From the NCBI RefSeq assembly GCF_021184025.1, contig NZ_CP036537.1:434001-498000 (forward strand): a stretch of 64,000 bases of DNA. Direction: 5' to 3'. The translations under genes and the position numbers were made by a program. The DNA comes from Rhodopseudomonas boonkerdii. GTDB lineage: Bacteria; Pseudomonadota; Alphaproteobacteria; Rhizobiales; Xanthobacteraceae. The notes below the pieces were generated by a model that was not told the origin of the DNA, searched no databases, and saw only the letters and a list, made by a program, of their open reading frames with translations. Positions 48,689 through 58,051 of this stretch are shown piece by piece. Position 1 is the first letter of the stretch. Each line of letters begins with the position of its first letter.

Positions 48689-50281
48689 GTGAGCCTCAAC
48701 ATGCTTCAACCCATCAAAAAAGACCACACGAAGAACTACTGGTTTCGTCGGCGTGTGCCGGCGAAATACCGCAAGTTCGGCATGCCGTCGGAGATCAAGT
48801 TCTCGCTCGGAACCGCAGATTGGGACGAGGCGGTGCTGCGCTGCCAGGAAGAGAATCTGAAGCTGGAGCGCACCTGGCGCGCCAATCTCGAAGGCGAGCC
48901 GCCCTCGGACCTTTCGCACATGCAGATCAACGCGCTCGCAGGCGAGTTCTACAACGAGATGGTGGCGAGCCATCGCGACGAGCCTGGCCGTCCCATCCTT
49001 TGGGAAGAATCGCTGCGCGCGCTGGAGAAGAAGAAGACGCGGCTGATCAGCATCCAACCGGTCGGCGTGCACCTGCGCTTCGCGTTCGGCGACGAAGCGC
49101 GCGAGTTCCTGGCCCGTCGGCGCCTGAAACTGGTCGGTGACAGATTCGAAACCTTCATCAAGGCGTACGTCAAGGCTAAGGAGCATGCGAGCAGGGTGCT
49201 GCTTCGCCACGCGGAGGGCGATTACACCCCCGATCCGGAGCAGGCGAAATATCCCGCGCTCCAGTTGACCGAGCCGAAGAAGCCCTTCGAGGGCCTGTGG
49301 ACCGAATTCTGCGAGGCGAAGAAGATTTCAGCGTCGACCAAGAAGAAATGGCGTCCGTATTTCTCGGCGTTGATGCTTCGGGTCGGGTCGAGCGACATGA
49401 ACCTCGTCACCGAGCAGCATCTGCTGGATTGGCGGGACGCGCTGCTGGCGACGAAGCTGTCACCCATCACCGTCAAGGACGGTTACATCGCCGCCGCGAA
49501 GGCCTTCTTCGGCTGGTGCAAGCGGATGAAGAAGCTGCGAAGCGACCCGAGCGCGGAAGTCGTCGTCGACGTCAGCGAAAAGCATGAGACCAAGATGCGC
49601 GGTTTCACGGACAAGGAAGCCGCGATCATCCTGTCCGCCGCGTTGGCTCCTATGAGCAAGCTGATGGCGCGGGAGAATGCCGCGGCGCGCCGGTGGGTGC
49701 CGTGGATCTGCGCCTATACCGGAGCCCGCGTCAACGAGATCACGCAGCTTCGGGCCAGCGACGTCCTGAACGTGGACGGCATCGATTGCATCCGCATAAC
49801 GCCCGAGGCCGGAACCGTGAAGACGCTGCGGGAGCGCGTCGTTCCGATCCATCCGCATCTGGTCGAGCAAGGATTTCTCGACTTCGCTCGGATGAAGAAG
49901 GGCAAGGCGCCGCTGTTCTATTCCGTCGCGCGGCAGCGCAACCCGGACCGGAAGAATCCGACCTACACGTCGGTCGGCAACAAATTGGCCGAGTGGGTTC
50001 GTGAACTCGGCATCAAGGACCCACGGGTCGCGCCGAACCATGGTTGGCGCCATCGCTTCAAGACCGCGGGCCGCAAGGCGAGGATGGACTGGCTGATCCT
50101 CGACGCCATCCAGGGGCACGCGCCCCGCACCGAGGGCGAGGAGTATGGCGAAGTGCCGCCGGACGTCATGCAGCCAGAGATCCTGAAGCATCCGAGATAC
50201 GATGTTGCTGCCGGAAAACTCCGCGACCGGCGAGGCGATGCGAACAGGAGCCGTGCCGGGAAAAGGAAGGAGCCGGCGTGA
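48689..50281 (+). CDS. Tyrosine recombinase (phage-type integrase)
   Basis: GTG at 48689 is preferred as start because CAGGAG lies 10 bases upstream; GTG at 48665 and ATG at 48701 are alternatives. The product has about 530 residues. An N-terminal region (WFRRRVPAKYRK) and a SAM-like core-binding domain precede the catalytic domain with YTGARVNEI (Arg), HGWRHRF (His-Arg), GHAP (His) and a likely nucleophile Tyr in EEYGE. It probably integrates and excises the element at tRNA-Ser. Confidence 0.93.
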   Translation: MSLNMLQPIKKDHTKNYWFRRRVPAKYRKFGMPSEIKFSLGTADWDEAVLRCQEENLKLERTWRANLEGEPPSDLSHMQINALAGEFYNEMVASHRDEPGRPILWEESLRALEKKKTRLISIQPVGVHLRFAFGDEAREFLARRRLKLVGDRFETFIKAYVKAKEHASRVLLRHAEGDYTPDPEQAKYPALQLTEPKKPFEGLWTEFCEAKKISASTKKKWRPYFSALMLRVGSSDMNLVTEQHLLDWRDALLATKLSPITVKDGYIAAAKAFFGWCKRMKKLRSDPSAEVVVDVSEKHETKMRGFTDKEAAIILSAALAPMSKLMARENAAARRWVPWICAYTGARVNEITQLRASDVLNVDGIDCIRITPEAGTVKTLRERVVPIHPHLVEQGFLDFARMKKGKAPLFYSVARQRNPDRKNPTYTSVGNKLAEWVRELGIKDPRVAPNHGWRHRFKTAGRKARMDWLILDAIQGHAPRTEGEEYGEVPPDVMQPEILKHPRYDVAAGKLRDRRGDANRSRAGKRKEPA

Positions 50282-50464
50282 CCGCCCACTTTGCGGGTTG
50301 AGAACGGCCGAGGCGATCGTCGGACGACTTATCCGACGGATCCGATCCGCCAAGCCTCGCGTCCTGAGTGGCCCGCCGCCGACCGTCGGGCCGAGTGATA
50401 CCCGCCTGATCACGCCGTCATTGTGTTATGCAGTCAAAGGCCCGATATTGGGGGCGGAGAACGC

Positions 50465-50797
50465 ATGGATAAGGTCGTCACCATAGCAGAGAGGGACGCG
50501 CGCGAAGCAGCGCGGCGACGATCGGCTGCGGACGCGATCATCGCGAAACTGAAGGCATTTGCGATTTCGCGCGGCGGCCGGTTCCTTGTGTTCGGATCGG
50601 CGGCGGTGGATGCCATGTCGTCCGAGAGCGATCTGGATGTCGTCGTCGATTTTCCATCGGATCGCGAAGGCGAAGCCGTCGACTTCGTTGAAGACTTGTC
50701 ACGAATTCACGACCTGCCTGTCGATTATTACTTGAGATCGTTGGCAAGCGAGCGGTTCCTCGCCCGGATAGCGAATGAAGCGGTGACGCTGTCATGA
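50465..50797 (+). CDS. MNT-type nucleotidyltransferase (putative antitoxin)
   Basis: The 110-residue protein has the minimal nucleotidyltransferase signature FGSAAVDAMSSESDLDVVVD (Gly44-Ser45, Asp56, Asp58). A GGAG site precedes the ATG. MNT proteins often pair with HEPN proteins, and in several such pairs the MNT partner modifies the HEPN toxin. Its stop codon overlaps the start of the next gene by 4 bases, so the two form an operon next to the Qat defence genes. Confidence 0.85.
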   Translation: MDKVVTIAERDAREAARRRSAADAIIAKLKAFAISRGGRFLVFGSAAVDAMSSESDLDVVVDFPSDREGEAVDFVEDLSRIHDLPVDYYLRSLASERFLARIANEAVTLS

Positions 50798-51324
50798 GCG
50801 ACCCGCGTTGGACGGATGTCGATGCTGATATCGACCATGCCATTCTGCAGATCGGAAACGCCGTTCGCGCGTTCGACCGCGGAGGCTTCGATTCTCCGGA
50901 CCTCGACGCGGTATGGGAACGGTCCAATGCGTTTCTCCATGGGATGGAGACCGGGTATTCGCTGCTGGAAGCCGCATTGGAGAAGATCCTTTCCATTTTG
51001 AAGGAAAAGAGCCCGGTCGAGGGGCAGCACTCGCACAGGGATCTCGTCGAGCGGGTCTCAAGGCAGATGACCGGCGTTAACGCGAGGCCTGCGATCATCG
51101 ACGCAGATCTCAAGAAGGACTTGCTCGAACTTTTGAGGATGCGCCATAGGGCTCGGAAGGTCATCTACGACGACTTCGACGCGTCGAAGGCGGGGCCTTC
51201 GGTCGAGGCCGCGCGACGGGTCCTGATCGGGCTCCGGGACGCGATCGCTGCGTTCAAGGCTGCGGTGGATCCGGAGCCTGGCGAGGACGACGAAAATTCC
51301 GCGTCGTCACGGCCTCGCATCTGA
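50794..51324 (+). CDS. HEPN/HepT-like helical protein (partner of the MNT protein)
   Basis: The 176-residue all-helical protein (GYSLLEAALEKILSILKE) resembles HepT-like toxins encoded after MNT genes. The expected RNase motif RX4-6H near the C-terminal helix is not intact: the region reads LLRMRHRARKVIYDD, with a Lys where the second catalytic His is expected. It may be inactive, divergent, or use a different site. The assignment rests on gene order plus fold-like pattern. Confidence 0.65.
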   Translation: MSDPRWTDVDADIDHAILQIGNAVRAFDRGGFDSPDLDAVWERSNAFLHGMETGYSLLEAALEKILSILKEKSPVEGQHSHRDLVERVSRQMTGVNARPAIIDADLKKDLLELLRMRHRARKVIYDDFDASKAGPSVEAARRVLIGLRDAIAAFKAAVDPEPGEDDENSASSRPRI

Positions 51325-51720
51325 CGCCAGCCATATCGCGCCGAAGTCGGCTTCCGATATGCACTGGACCTGGTACGGCGATGGCGCGGTACCATTTCGT
51401 CGCACACCGAAAATATCGCGTCGTTTTCCGATTGTGCGACCAGCCCATGAGCGTCGGCAGGGAGCGAGGCATTCACATCCTCTGCCGTTTGGATCCGGAT
51501 AGGCATCGCCACCGCGAGGTCTACAGTTCGAAGCATCAGGCGGTCCGACGTTGTTCATGCGATGCGTACGGCATCATCGGCCCGTTTCTTCGCTGCCGGC
51601 GAACAAGGCGCCGGCCCCGTACCGATCCTCCCAAGCAGAATCCGACTTCGCTCGGCCATTGCAAAGATGGGAGGCAGTCAGCTATCGGTTGTGTGGGGGA
51701 TCGGCGGGGGCGAGCTTTTC
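51325..51720. other. Noncoding gap upstream of the Qat operon
   Basis: This 396-base stretch holds no convincing gene. Short open frames on both strands lack coding character and ribosome binding sites. It should contain the Qat promoter, but no clear consensus boxes are visible. Confidence 0.5.
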
Positions 51721-53589
51721 ATGTGGCATGACAACGAGACGGAGCGCGACTTCCTGAATTTTTCGGGCGTCGCGGACACCGTGGCCGAGATCGTCGTGCA
51801 GGCGCGAGGGCGCCCGGTCTCGATCGGGGTGTCCGGTTCGTGGGGTATCGGCAAGTCGTCGATGATCAAGCTCATCCGGGCGTCCGTCGCCGCGCGCCCC
51901 CTCCCTGCCGGCGAGCGGCAGTTCGTCTTCGTCGAATTCAATGCTTGGCTGTATCAGGGCTACGACGATGCGCGGGCGGCGCTGATGGACGTCATCGCTT
52001 CGAAGCTGGAGGCGGAGGCGGCCGCGCGCGCGACCGCCGTCGACAAGACGAAGGCGTTGCTGAAGCGCGTCAACTGGCTACGGGCCGCCAAACTCGTCGC
52101 CGTGCCTGCGATCTCGCTCGCGCTCGGCCTGCCGCCGACGGGCCTGGTCGGCGACGTGATCGGCCTCGGCCGTCGGGCCTTCGACGAAGGCCTCGGCGGC
52201 AACCTAGCCAAGGATGCCGAAGCCGCGGCGGGCAAGGTCGCGGACGCTGCAGGCGGACTCCTGGATCCGAAGCCCGACGAGTCGCCGCCGAAACAGATCC
52301 AGGCTCTCCGGGATTCGTTCGAGGACATCCTCGAGGAGTTGGGGATCACGCTGGTGGTCCTGATCGACGATCTCGACCGCTGTCTTCCGGAGACCACGAT
52401 CTCGACCCTCGAGGCCATCCGTCTCTTCCTGTTCCTGAAGAACACCGCTTTCGTCATCGCCGCCGACAACGACATGATCAAGCACGCGGTCCGCAAGCAT
52501 TTCGGCGGCATCCAAGACGATCTGTTGGTCACCAACTATTTCGACAAGCTGATCCAGGTACCGATTCGGGTCCCGCCGCTCGGAACGCAGGAAGTGCGCG
52601 CGTACATGATGTTGCTGTTCGTGGAGAACAGCGTCCTGGACGGTGAGATCCAGGAGAAGATCCGCGTCGGCATCTGCAATCAGCTTCGCCGGACGTGGGA
52701 AGGCAAGCGCGTCGACCGGGCGTTCGTCCAGACGCTTCATGATCCGATGCCGGACGAACTGATCGGCAAGTTCGATACCGCGGACCGCCTCGCCCCGTTG
52801 ATGACGACCGCGTCCGGCATCGCCGGCAATCCCCGTTTAATCAAAAGATTCCTGAATGCGCTGTCCATACGGATGTCGATCTCGACCGCTCAAGGCGTCG
52901 GTGTCGACGAAGCTGTGCTTGCCAAGCTCATGCTGTTCGAACGTCTAGGGGACACGAAGGCCTATGCTTCGTTGATCTCCGCGGTCGGTGCCAGCGAGTC
53001 CGGGAAACCCGCGTTCCTCGGCGAGTGGGAGGAAGCCGCAAATGCGGGCAAGGAGCTCGATCTCCCGTCCCCGTGGAACGCTCCGTTCGTGCGGGAGTGG
53101 CTGACGTTGCCGCCGGCCCTCGCGGAGGTCGACCTCAGAGGCGCGTTATACGTCAGCCGCGAGCATGTCGCGCTGGTCACTTCCGAGGATCGCCTGTCGT
53201 CAGAGGCCGCGGAACTGTTGACCGCTCTGCTGCAGAATCCGGAGATGGCGGCGCGCCTCAAACCGCGGCTGCAGACGGTGCAGCGGCTCGAGACGGCCGT
53301 GATCATGGATCGTCTGCTGGAGAAGGCACGGCAGGAGCAGGAATGGGGCGTGCCGCCGATACTGGAGGCCTGCCTGGCCTTGTCGGAGGTGGATCCGCCT
53401 CAGGGCAGTCGTCTCGCGGCCTTTCTCGCCGAGCGGCCGGCCGCGCAGGTCAAACCCAACATCGTACCGAAGATCGCCGATCAGCCCTGGGCTCGAGGTG
53501 TGCTGGAGAAGTGGGACGGTCTTGACGTGTCGAGGCCGGTCAAGACCGCAATCAAGAGAACGTTTGAAAATGGGAACGTCGCAATCTAG
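51721..53589 (+). CDS. qatA: QatA, KAP-family P-loop ATPase
   Basis: The start at 51721 gives 622 residues and matches the family N-terminus (DFLNFSGVADTVAEIV). Walker A is GVSGSWGIGKSS (36-47) and Walker B LVVLIDDLDR (211-220), with a hydrophobic stretch at about 122-144 between them, as in KAP NTPases. Sensor-like AADN follows. In the Qatuor anti-phage system QatA is the ATPase component. It is the first of four overlapping genes. Earlier in-frame starts exist without better ribosome binding sites. Confidence 0.9.
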   Translation: MWHDNETERDFLNFSGVADTVAEIVVQARGRPVSIGVSGSWGIGKSSMIKLIRASVAARPLPAGERQFVFVEFNAWLYQGYDDARAALMDVIASKLEAEAAARATAVDKTKALLKRVNWLRAAKLVAVPAISLALGLPPTGLVGDVIGLGRRAFDEGLGGNLAKDAEAAAGKVADAAGGLLDPKPDESPPKQIQALRDSFEDILEELGITLVVLIDDLDRCLPETTISTLEAIRLFLFLKNTAFVIAADNDMIKHAVRKHFGGIQDDLLVTNYFDKLIQVPIRVPPLGTQEVRAYMMLLFVENSVLDGEIQEKIRVGICNQLRRTWEGKRVDRAFVQTLHDPMPDELIGKFDTADRLAPLMTTASGIAGNPRLIKRFLNALSIRMSISTAQGVGVDEAVLAKLMLFERLGDTKAYASLISAVGASESGKPAFLGEWEEAANAGKELDLPSPWNAPFVREWLTLPPALAEVDLRGALYVSREHVALVTSEDRLSSEAAELLTALLQNPEMAARLKPRLQTVQRLETAVIMDRLLEKARQEQEWGVPPILEACLALSEVDPPQGSRLAAFLAERPAAQVKPNIVPKIADQPWARGVLEKWDGLDVSRPVKTAIKRTFENGNVAI

Positions 53590-54451
53590 CGGTGGGCCGG
53601 GGCCAGGCGTGCCGATGGTTCCGCCCTGGACGCCGCCATCGCCGCCACCCGAGCCGCAAGTGCCCGAACCGGGTACTCCCGACCCGTCGCTGCCGCCGCC
53701 GCCCGATGAGCAGCAGCCGTCGCCGCCGATCCCAACGCCTCCGGCTGTCCCGCTGACGGCGGCGCCGCCCGTGGCGCCCGCAGCACGCTTCCGGGGCACG
53801 CGGCGCAGCCTCGGAGACTACGCCCGCAGCGGCAACCGGGACGATCTGAAAAAGGCGCTCGGACACTACGTCCGCAGCGGTTACTCCGGCTCGGCGACCG
53901 CCTCGGCCAGGCTTGGAGGGACCGCGGCGACGGCGCAGTCGCTCGGTAGTGCGCTGTCGAACATCGCCGCCGGCCAGCCTGCCACGGCTGGAAGTCCGCT
54001 CGATCCGGCGCTTCTTGCTGGCCGCTCCGCGCGGGAGGTCATGGACGCGGTCGTCGAGGCGGTTCGTCCCACCGACGGCACACAGGACGCGGAGGCGGCG
54101 CGCGCGGCCATTCGCGACGCGTTGTCCGAACTGCTCACGCACTACCCCGAAGCGGACCTCTTGAATCTCGATTCCGAACAGAGAGACTTCGTCATAGAGC
54201 GATATGCCGCAATGGACGTCTTCCGACGGTTCGAACTGGATGTCGGCGTCGCGATCAGCGAAAAATCGCCGACCGCGACCGTGGCGCTCGCGCGTCTCAA
54301 GGATGCCAGGGACTACGTGAAGGAGATCGTCGGCGCGGAATTCCGGAAGCTGCGCGACGCAGGGAAACGGCTGACGGTGGACAGGATCAACCGTGTCGTG
54401 AGCGAGGCCGTCAGGGAAACCTGCATCGTTTTCGAGGGCTACGCGGAATGA
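53570..54451 (+). CDS. qatB: QatB
   Basis: The start at 53570 gives 293 residues, with the QatB hallmark N-terminus MGTSQSSGGPGPG. A Pro-rich linker of about 65 residues follows. The conserved body then begins at about 75 (ARFRGTRRSLGDYARSG, ALGHYVRSG), with a helical C-terminal half. QatB has no assigned biochemical activity; it is required in the Qatuor defence system. The gene overlaps qatA by 20 bases and qatC by 4. Confidence 0.88.
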   Translation: MGTSQSSGGPGPGVPMVPPWTPPSPPPEPQVPEPGTPDPSLPPPPDEQQPSPPIPTPPAVPLTAAPPVAPAARFRGTRRSLGDYARSGNRDDLKKALGHYVRSGYSGSATASARLGGTAATAQSLGSALSNIAAGQPATAGSPLDPALLAGRSAREVMDAVVEAVRPTDGTQDAEAARAAIRDALSELLTHYPEADLLNLDSEQRDFVIERYAAMDVFRRFELDVGVAISEKSPTATVALARLKDARDYVKEIVGAEFRKLRDAGKRLTVDRINRVVSEAVRETCIVFEGYAE

Positions 54452-55722
54452 GGCTGGTTTGTGCTCCAGAGGACATCGATCTGCCGGCGACGGCCGACGA
54501 TCTACGGGTCGTGCTGTTCGGTCAGCCCGGCAGCGGCGACCGTGGCAGCGCCGGTGACGCAGCGAAGCATGAGTTCCTGCGCCGGCGGCTGGAGGCGGCA
54601 CCTCGGGCTTGGGATCTGCTTTCGATAGCGCTCTCGGTGGTGACCGCGGATTATGCGGGCCTTCGTGAACGGAGTCCGGACGGATGGACCCGGGAGTTCG
54701 ATCTGCAGATCGCGGTCTCGGATCCCGCGTTCTGGAACGCCCAGGCCGGCCATCTCGCGAAAGCGGTCGGATTCCTGACGACGGACCTATGGCGTTTCGG
54801 TTTTCAGGGGGGCGGCATGCAGCCGGCGCCGCCGAAGCCGGCCGAGCGTCCGGATGCCGATTGCGTCGTTCTGCTTTCGGGCGGTCTCGACAGTCTGGTC
54901 GGGGCGATCGATTTGGCCGCCGCCGGGCGGCGGCCCCTCGCCGTCAGCCAGACGGTTCGCGGGGACGCCGCGAAGCAGGTCGACTTCGCCGCCCATATCG
55001 CCGGCGGCCTCGACCATCTGCAACTGAACCACAACGCCCACGCTCCCGGCGTCGAGGAAGCGTCCCAAAGGGCCAGATCCCTGATCTTCATCGCCTTCGG
55101 CGTCATGGCCGCGACATCGCTCGCCGCCTACCATGAGGGCGGGACGGTCGATCTTTTCCTGTGCGAAAACGGCTTCATCGCGATCAATCCACCGCTCACC
55201 GGAGCGCGGATAGGCAGCCTCAGCACGCGTACCGCCCATCCGCACTATCTCGGCAGCGTGCAGCGAATGCTGGATGCGGCCGGCCTTCGCGTGAAGATCC
55301 GTAATCCGTACGCGACATCGACGAAGGGTGAGATGCTGCGGTCATGCGCGGACCAGACGCTGCTGCGCGTTCAAGCGGCGCGGTCGACGAGCTGCGGACG
55401 GTTCCAACGCTTCAATTACCGGCATTGCGGTCGTTGCGTGCCGTGCCATGTCCGTCGCGCCGCATTCCGCGCTTGGGGCGTACCCGATACGACGAACTAC
55501 GTGTACACAGACCTCGGCCGAGACGACGCCGAGCACGCCGGCTTCGACGACGTCCGGTCCGTCGCCATGGCCATCCGGAACGCCGCCGGAGATGGCCTGA
55601 GCGATTGGCTGGGACCTTCGCTCAGCTCTCCTTTCATAGCCGACAGGGCAGGACTCGAAGCCATGATCTCACGCGGAATGGCCGAGCTGCAGGCGCTGCA
55701 TGGGGCGCTGGGCGTTAAATGA
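54448..55722 (+). CDS. qatC: QatC, QueC-like ATPase
   Basis: The 424-residue protein has a QueC-like PP-loop, LLSGGLDSLVG (142-152), and a four-Cys zinc site (Cys316, and CGRC plus CVPC at 327-333). A variable N-terminal domain (1-135) precedes it. QueC makes 7-cyano-7-deazaguanine; QatC uses the same fold in the Qatuor anti-phage system, possibly modifying a protein partner. Start and stop overlap the neighbours by 4 bases (ATGA), indicating translational coupling. Confidence 0.92.
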   Translation: MRLVCAPEDIDLPATADDLRVVLFGQPGSGDRGSAGDAAKHEFLRRRLEAAPRAWDLLSIALSVVTADYAGLRERSPDGWTREFDLQIAVSDPAFWNAQAGHLAKAVGFLTTDLWRFGFQGGGMQPAPPKPAERPDADCVVLLSGGLDSLVGAIDLAAAGRRPLAVSQTVRGDAAKQVDFAAHIAGGLDHLQLNHNAHAPGVEEASQRARSLIFIAFGVMAATSLAAYHEGGTVDLFLCENGFIAINPPLTGARIGSLSTRTAHPHYLGSVQRMLDAAGLRVKIRNPYATSTKGEMLRSCADQTLLRVQAARSTSCGRFQRFNYRHCGRCVPCHVRRAAFRAWGVPDTTNYVYTDLGRDDAEHAGFDDVRSVAMAIRNAAGDGLSDWLGPSLSSPFIADRAGLEAMISRGMAELQALHGALGVK

Positions 55723-56450
55723 TCGACTTTCATTGCCATCTCGACCTCTATCCCGACCCCGTCGAGATGGTGCGGGAAGCCCGGTCGCGGGAGATGTTCG
55801 TGCTCTCGGTGACGACAACGCCGACCGCGTTCGAGGGGACGTCGGCGCTCGCCTCGGATGCCCCGCGCATCAGAACCGCTCTCGGCCTTCATCCCCAGCT
55901 TGCCCACGAAAGAAAAGGCGAACTTGCGCTGTTCGATGAGCTCGTCTCCACGACCCGCTACGTCGGTGAGGTCGGCCTTGACGGCGGCCCCGAGCTCAAG
56001 CGCTACTGGCGCGATCAGCAATTCGTCTTCGACCGGATACTGAACGCGTGCTCCACCGCGGGCGGACGAATCCTTTCGATACACAGCAGGCGAGCAGCCG
56101 GTCAGGTTCTCGACGCCTTGGAGCGACATCCGGGCGCGGGCGTGCCGGTCCTCCACTGGTTTTCCGGGACCCGTCGCGAACTCAAGAGAGCGGTCGCGAT
56201 GGGATGCTGGTTCAGCGTCGGTCCAGCCATGCTTGCAGGGGAAAAGGGACGCGCGCTTGCGGCGGAGATGCCCCAGGAAAAGGTGCTGACCGAGACGGAT
56301 GGTCCCTTCGCTCAACTCGACGGCAGAGCCGCCTGTCCCTGGGACGCGAAGGGAGCGATCGCCGCGCTGTCCGCCGTCTGGGGGAAGAGCGAGCTCGAGA
56401 TCGAGGCGCGACTTCTCTCCAATCTCAAAGCCTTGGTCTCGTCTGCATAG
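55719..56450 (+). CDS. qatD: QatD, TatD-like DNase
   Basis: The 243-residue protein has the TatD metal sites: HCH (His5, His7), GEVGLDG (Glu84), SIHSRRA (His122), VLHWFSG (His146) and TETDGPF (Asp194). TatD enzymes are metal-dependent DNases. QatD is the last gene of the Qatuor operon. It overlaps qatC by 4 bases and is convergent with a DUF4238 gene 138 bases on. Confidence 0.92.
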   Translation: MIDFHCHLDLYPDPVEMVREARSREMFVLSVTTTPTAFEGTSALASDAPRIRTALGLHPQLAHERKGELALFDELVSTTRYVGEVGLDGGPELKRYWRDQQFVFDRILNACSTAGGRILSIHSRRAAGQVLDALERHPGAGVPVLHWFSGTRRELKRAVAMGCWFSVGPAMLAGEKGRALAAEMPQEKVLTETDGPFAQLDGRAACPWDAKGAIAALSAVWGKSELEIEARLLSNLKALVSSA

Positions 56451-56588
56451 GATCGCCCCGAGAGCCCGCTTCAAAGGACTGGAGGTGGGCGTCGCCGCCA
56501 CGGCGCACGGCCGCGAAAGGCCTCTGGCCGGCTCCGGCGATCGCGCTTCCCCGGGGAGGCCGTGGAAAAGTCCCGACTATCGGATCGG

Positions 56589-57458
56589 CTACGTCCTCGG
56601 CATTGCATTTGAGGTCGTAAGGATCAGACGGCCGATCACGCTCAGAATGAGTTTGCCCGATCGCCCGGCGAATATTGCGCTCTGCGCCGCGATCGTATCG
56701 TTCAGACGACGGACCGTGTGGTCTGGGACGTCGTAGATGGGTGGGCTCTCCCACCGCTCGCCGATATACAGCAGGGCGACGTTCGCGCCGATCGGCAACC
56801 AGACTTCGGTCGCCGGGTCCGGCAAGTTGCCGCGCGAGCGCACCACGGGGCGGCTGCCGATCATGAAGCTGAGTTTCGTTCGGGTGCGTGCGATGACGAG
56901 CGATTTCGAGGCAAGGGCGCGCATGACCCTGGGCGAATGGCGGGACAGTGCGCCGACGCGCGCGTTCTGACGGAACTCCTCGATCGAAGAGGGGCGAAGC
57001 GTGTTCTCCCGCTGTTCAGCCGGGACTTCCCTGAACCTTCGTTCGTATTCGTCGAGCGCCAGTCGGATCTGCCGCTCCGAGTCGCTGGTCGGCATTATCT
57101 GTTCGTGGAATTCCGGCACGCGTCGCATCTGTTCGTAGGCGAAGTGGTCGATGACCTCCCTGGTCGTCGACGGGATGCGCGGTGTTCGGTCACCAAGAGC
57201 CGCGTTCACAAGTTCAGCAAATATCGGCTCGGCGACGCCTTCAAGCGCGGCGTAACGAAGCTCGAGCGCGACGTCCTTGGTCCCGTCCGAGAGGATCTTC
57301 GAGTAAAGATGCGTTTTGACGTGTAGATTGCCTGGCCTGGTGGACTGAACGCCCTTCTCCGGCGTTCGCTTGTTGTAGAAGTGCAGAAGGCCCGCCTCAT
57401 CGACGAAGCGCTTTTGCAGCATTTCGGGAACGAAGTGGTGTCGTTTTGGAACGTTCAT
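56589..57458 (-). CDS. DUF4238 family protein
   Basis: The 289-residue protein starts MNVPKRHHFVPEMLQKRF, the typical DUF4238 N-terminus, and contains the RPVVRSR ... WLPIGANVALLY segment in the second half. DUF4238 proteins are often cargo of mobile elements and are related in pattern to defence-associated proteins, but no function is established. It is the last gene of a six-gene codirectional block (59786 to 56589). Confidence 0.8.
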   Translation of the reverse strand: MNVPKRHHFVPEMLQKRFVDEAGLLHFYNKRTPEKGVQSTRPGNLHVKTHLYSKILSDGTKDVALELRYAALEGVAEPIFAELVNAALGDRTPRIPSTTREVIDHFAYEQMRRVPEFHEQIMPTSDSERQIRLALDEYERRFREVPAEQRENTLRPSSIEEFRQNARVGALSRHSPRVMRALASKSLVIARTRTKLSFMIGSRPVVRSRGNLPDPATEVWLPIGANVALLYIGERWESPPIYDVPDHTVRRLNDTIAAQSAIFAGRSGKLILSVIGRLILTTSNAMPRT

Positions 57459-57488
57459 CCAGGATCGCGACTGCAGATGGCCGACCGG

Positions 57489-57692
57489 CTACTTCTTTGT
57501 CCCGTACGGACTCCGGTTGGTCGGCTTCAGCGAAATACCCTCGACCTGGGCTTTCGCACGTATCGCCGCTTCTGTGCGCTTGTGCTTCAGTCCCATGACC
57601 CTGGTGGGAGTGTTGCCAGCAGCTTCCTGCTTGAGCTGCTTCACTTCCGCAGGTGTCCAGGGCTTTCCAGTATTGCTCGTCGACTTAGCCAT
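57489..57692 (-). CDS. Small conserved basic protein of unknown function
   Basis: The 67-residue protein reads as an SANT/Myb-like or HTH-like fold: KPWTPAEVKQLKQEAAGNTP, then RTEAAIRAKAQVEG and a basic tail. Homologues of this size are common in rhizobia. It lies 30 bases before the DUF4238 gene on the same strand. The longer open frame upstream is not supported. Confidence 0.75.
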   Translation of the reverse strand: MAKSTSNTGKPWTPAEVKQLKQEAAGNTPTRVMGLKHKRTEAAIRAKAQVEGISLKPTNRSPYGTKK

Positions 57693-57862
57693 CACCGATT
57701 CTCCGGGTTGCATTCGGCGACGATCCCAACCCAGGCTGCAGGAGTCCACAGCGAAACCTCGGCGCGGGCGACTTTTCCCCCGCTCGGCCATCGTCGAAGC
57801 GATGCGCATTGCCGGCAAGTTCGTGATGTATGTCCGTCGGTAGGATCGGAAATTCTCGACTG

Positions 57863-58051
57863 CTACTCGATGCCTTCGCCGGAATGCTCCGGCGGAGCAA
57901 GAGCCCCGAGCACCTCGTCGGGCAGTTCTTCGATCGCCACCGCGAACACCACGTCCGGCGAACCGCAAAGCGGACAGGCATAGCCGCGGTCGTCGTATCC
58001 GCACTCGCCGGAGCGTGTGCAGGCGGCACATCTGAAGCGCGCCATGGTCAC
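57863..58051 (-). CDS. Small zinc-ribbon protein
   Basis: The 62-residue protein contains four zinc-ligand Cys residues in CAACTRSGEC and CPLCG, followed by an acidic tail. The GTG start at 58051 overlaps the stop of the upstream gene by 4 bases (GTGA); an ATG two codons on is an alternative. It is probably translationally coupled and may be a nucleic-acid or protein adaptor (inference). Confidence 0.7.
   Translation of the reverse strand: MTMARFRCAACTRSGECGYDDRGYACPLCGSPDVVFAVAIEELPDEVLGALAPPEHSGEGIE

Noticed and set aside
51381..51731. Open frame in the gap before qatA
   Set aside because: No ribosome binding site and Arg/Cys-rich low-complexity translation; it runs into qatA in another frame.
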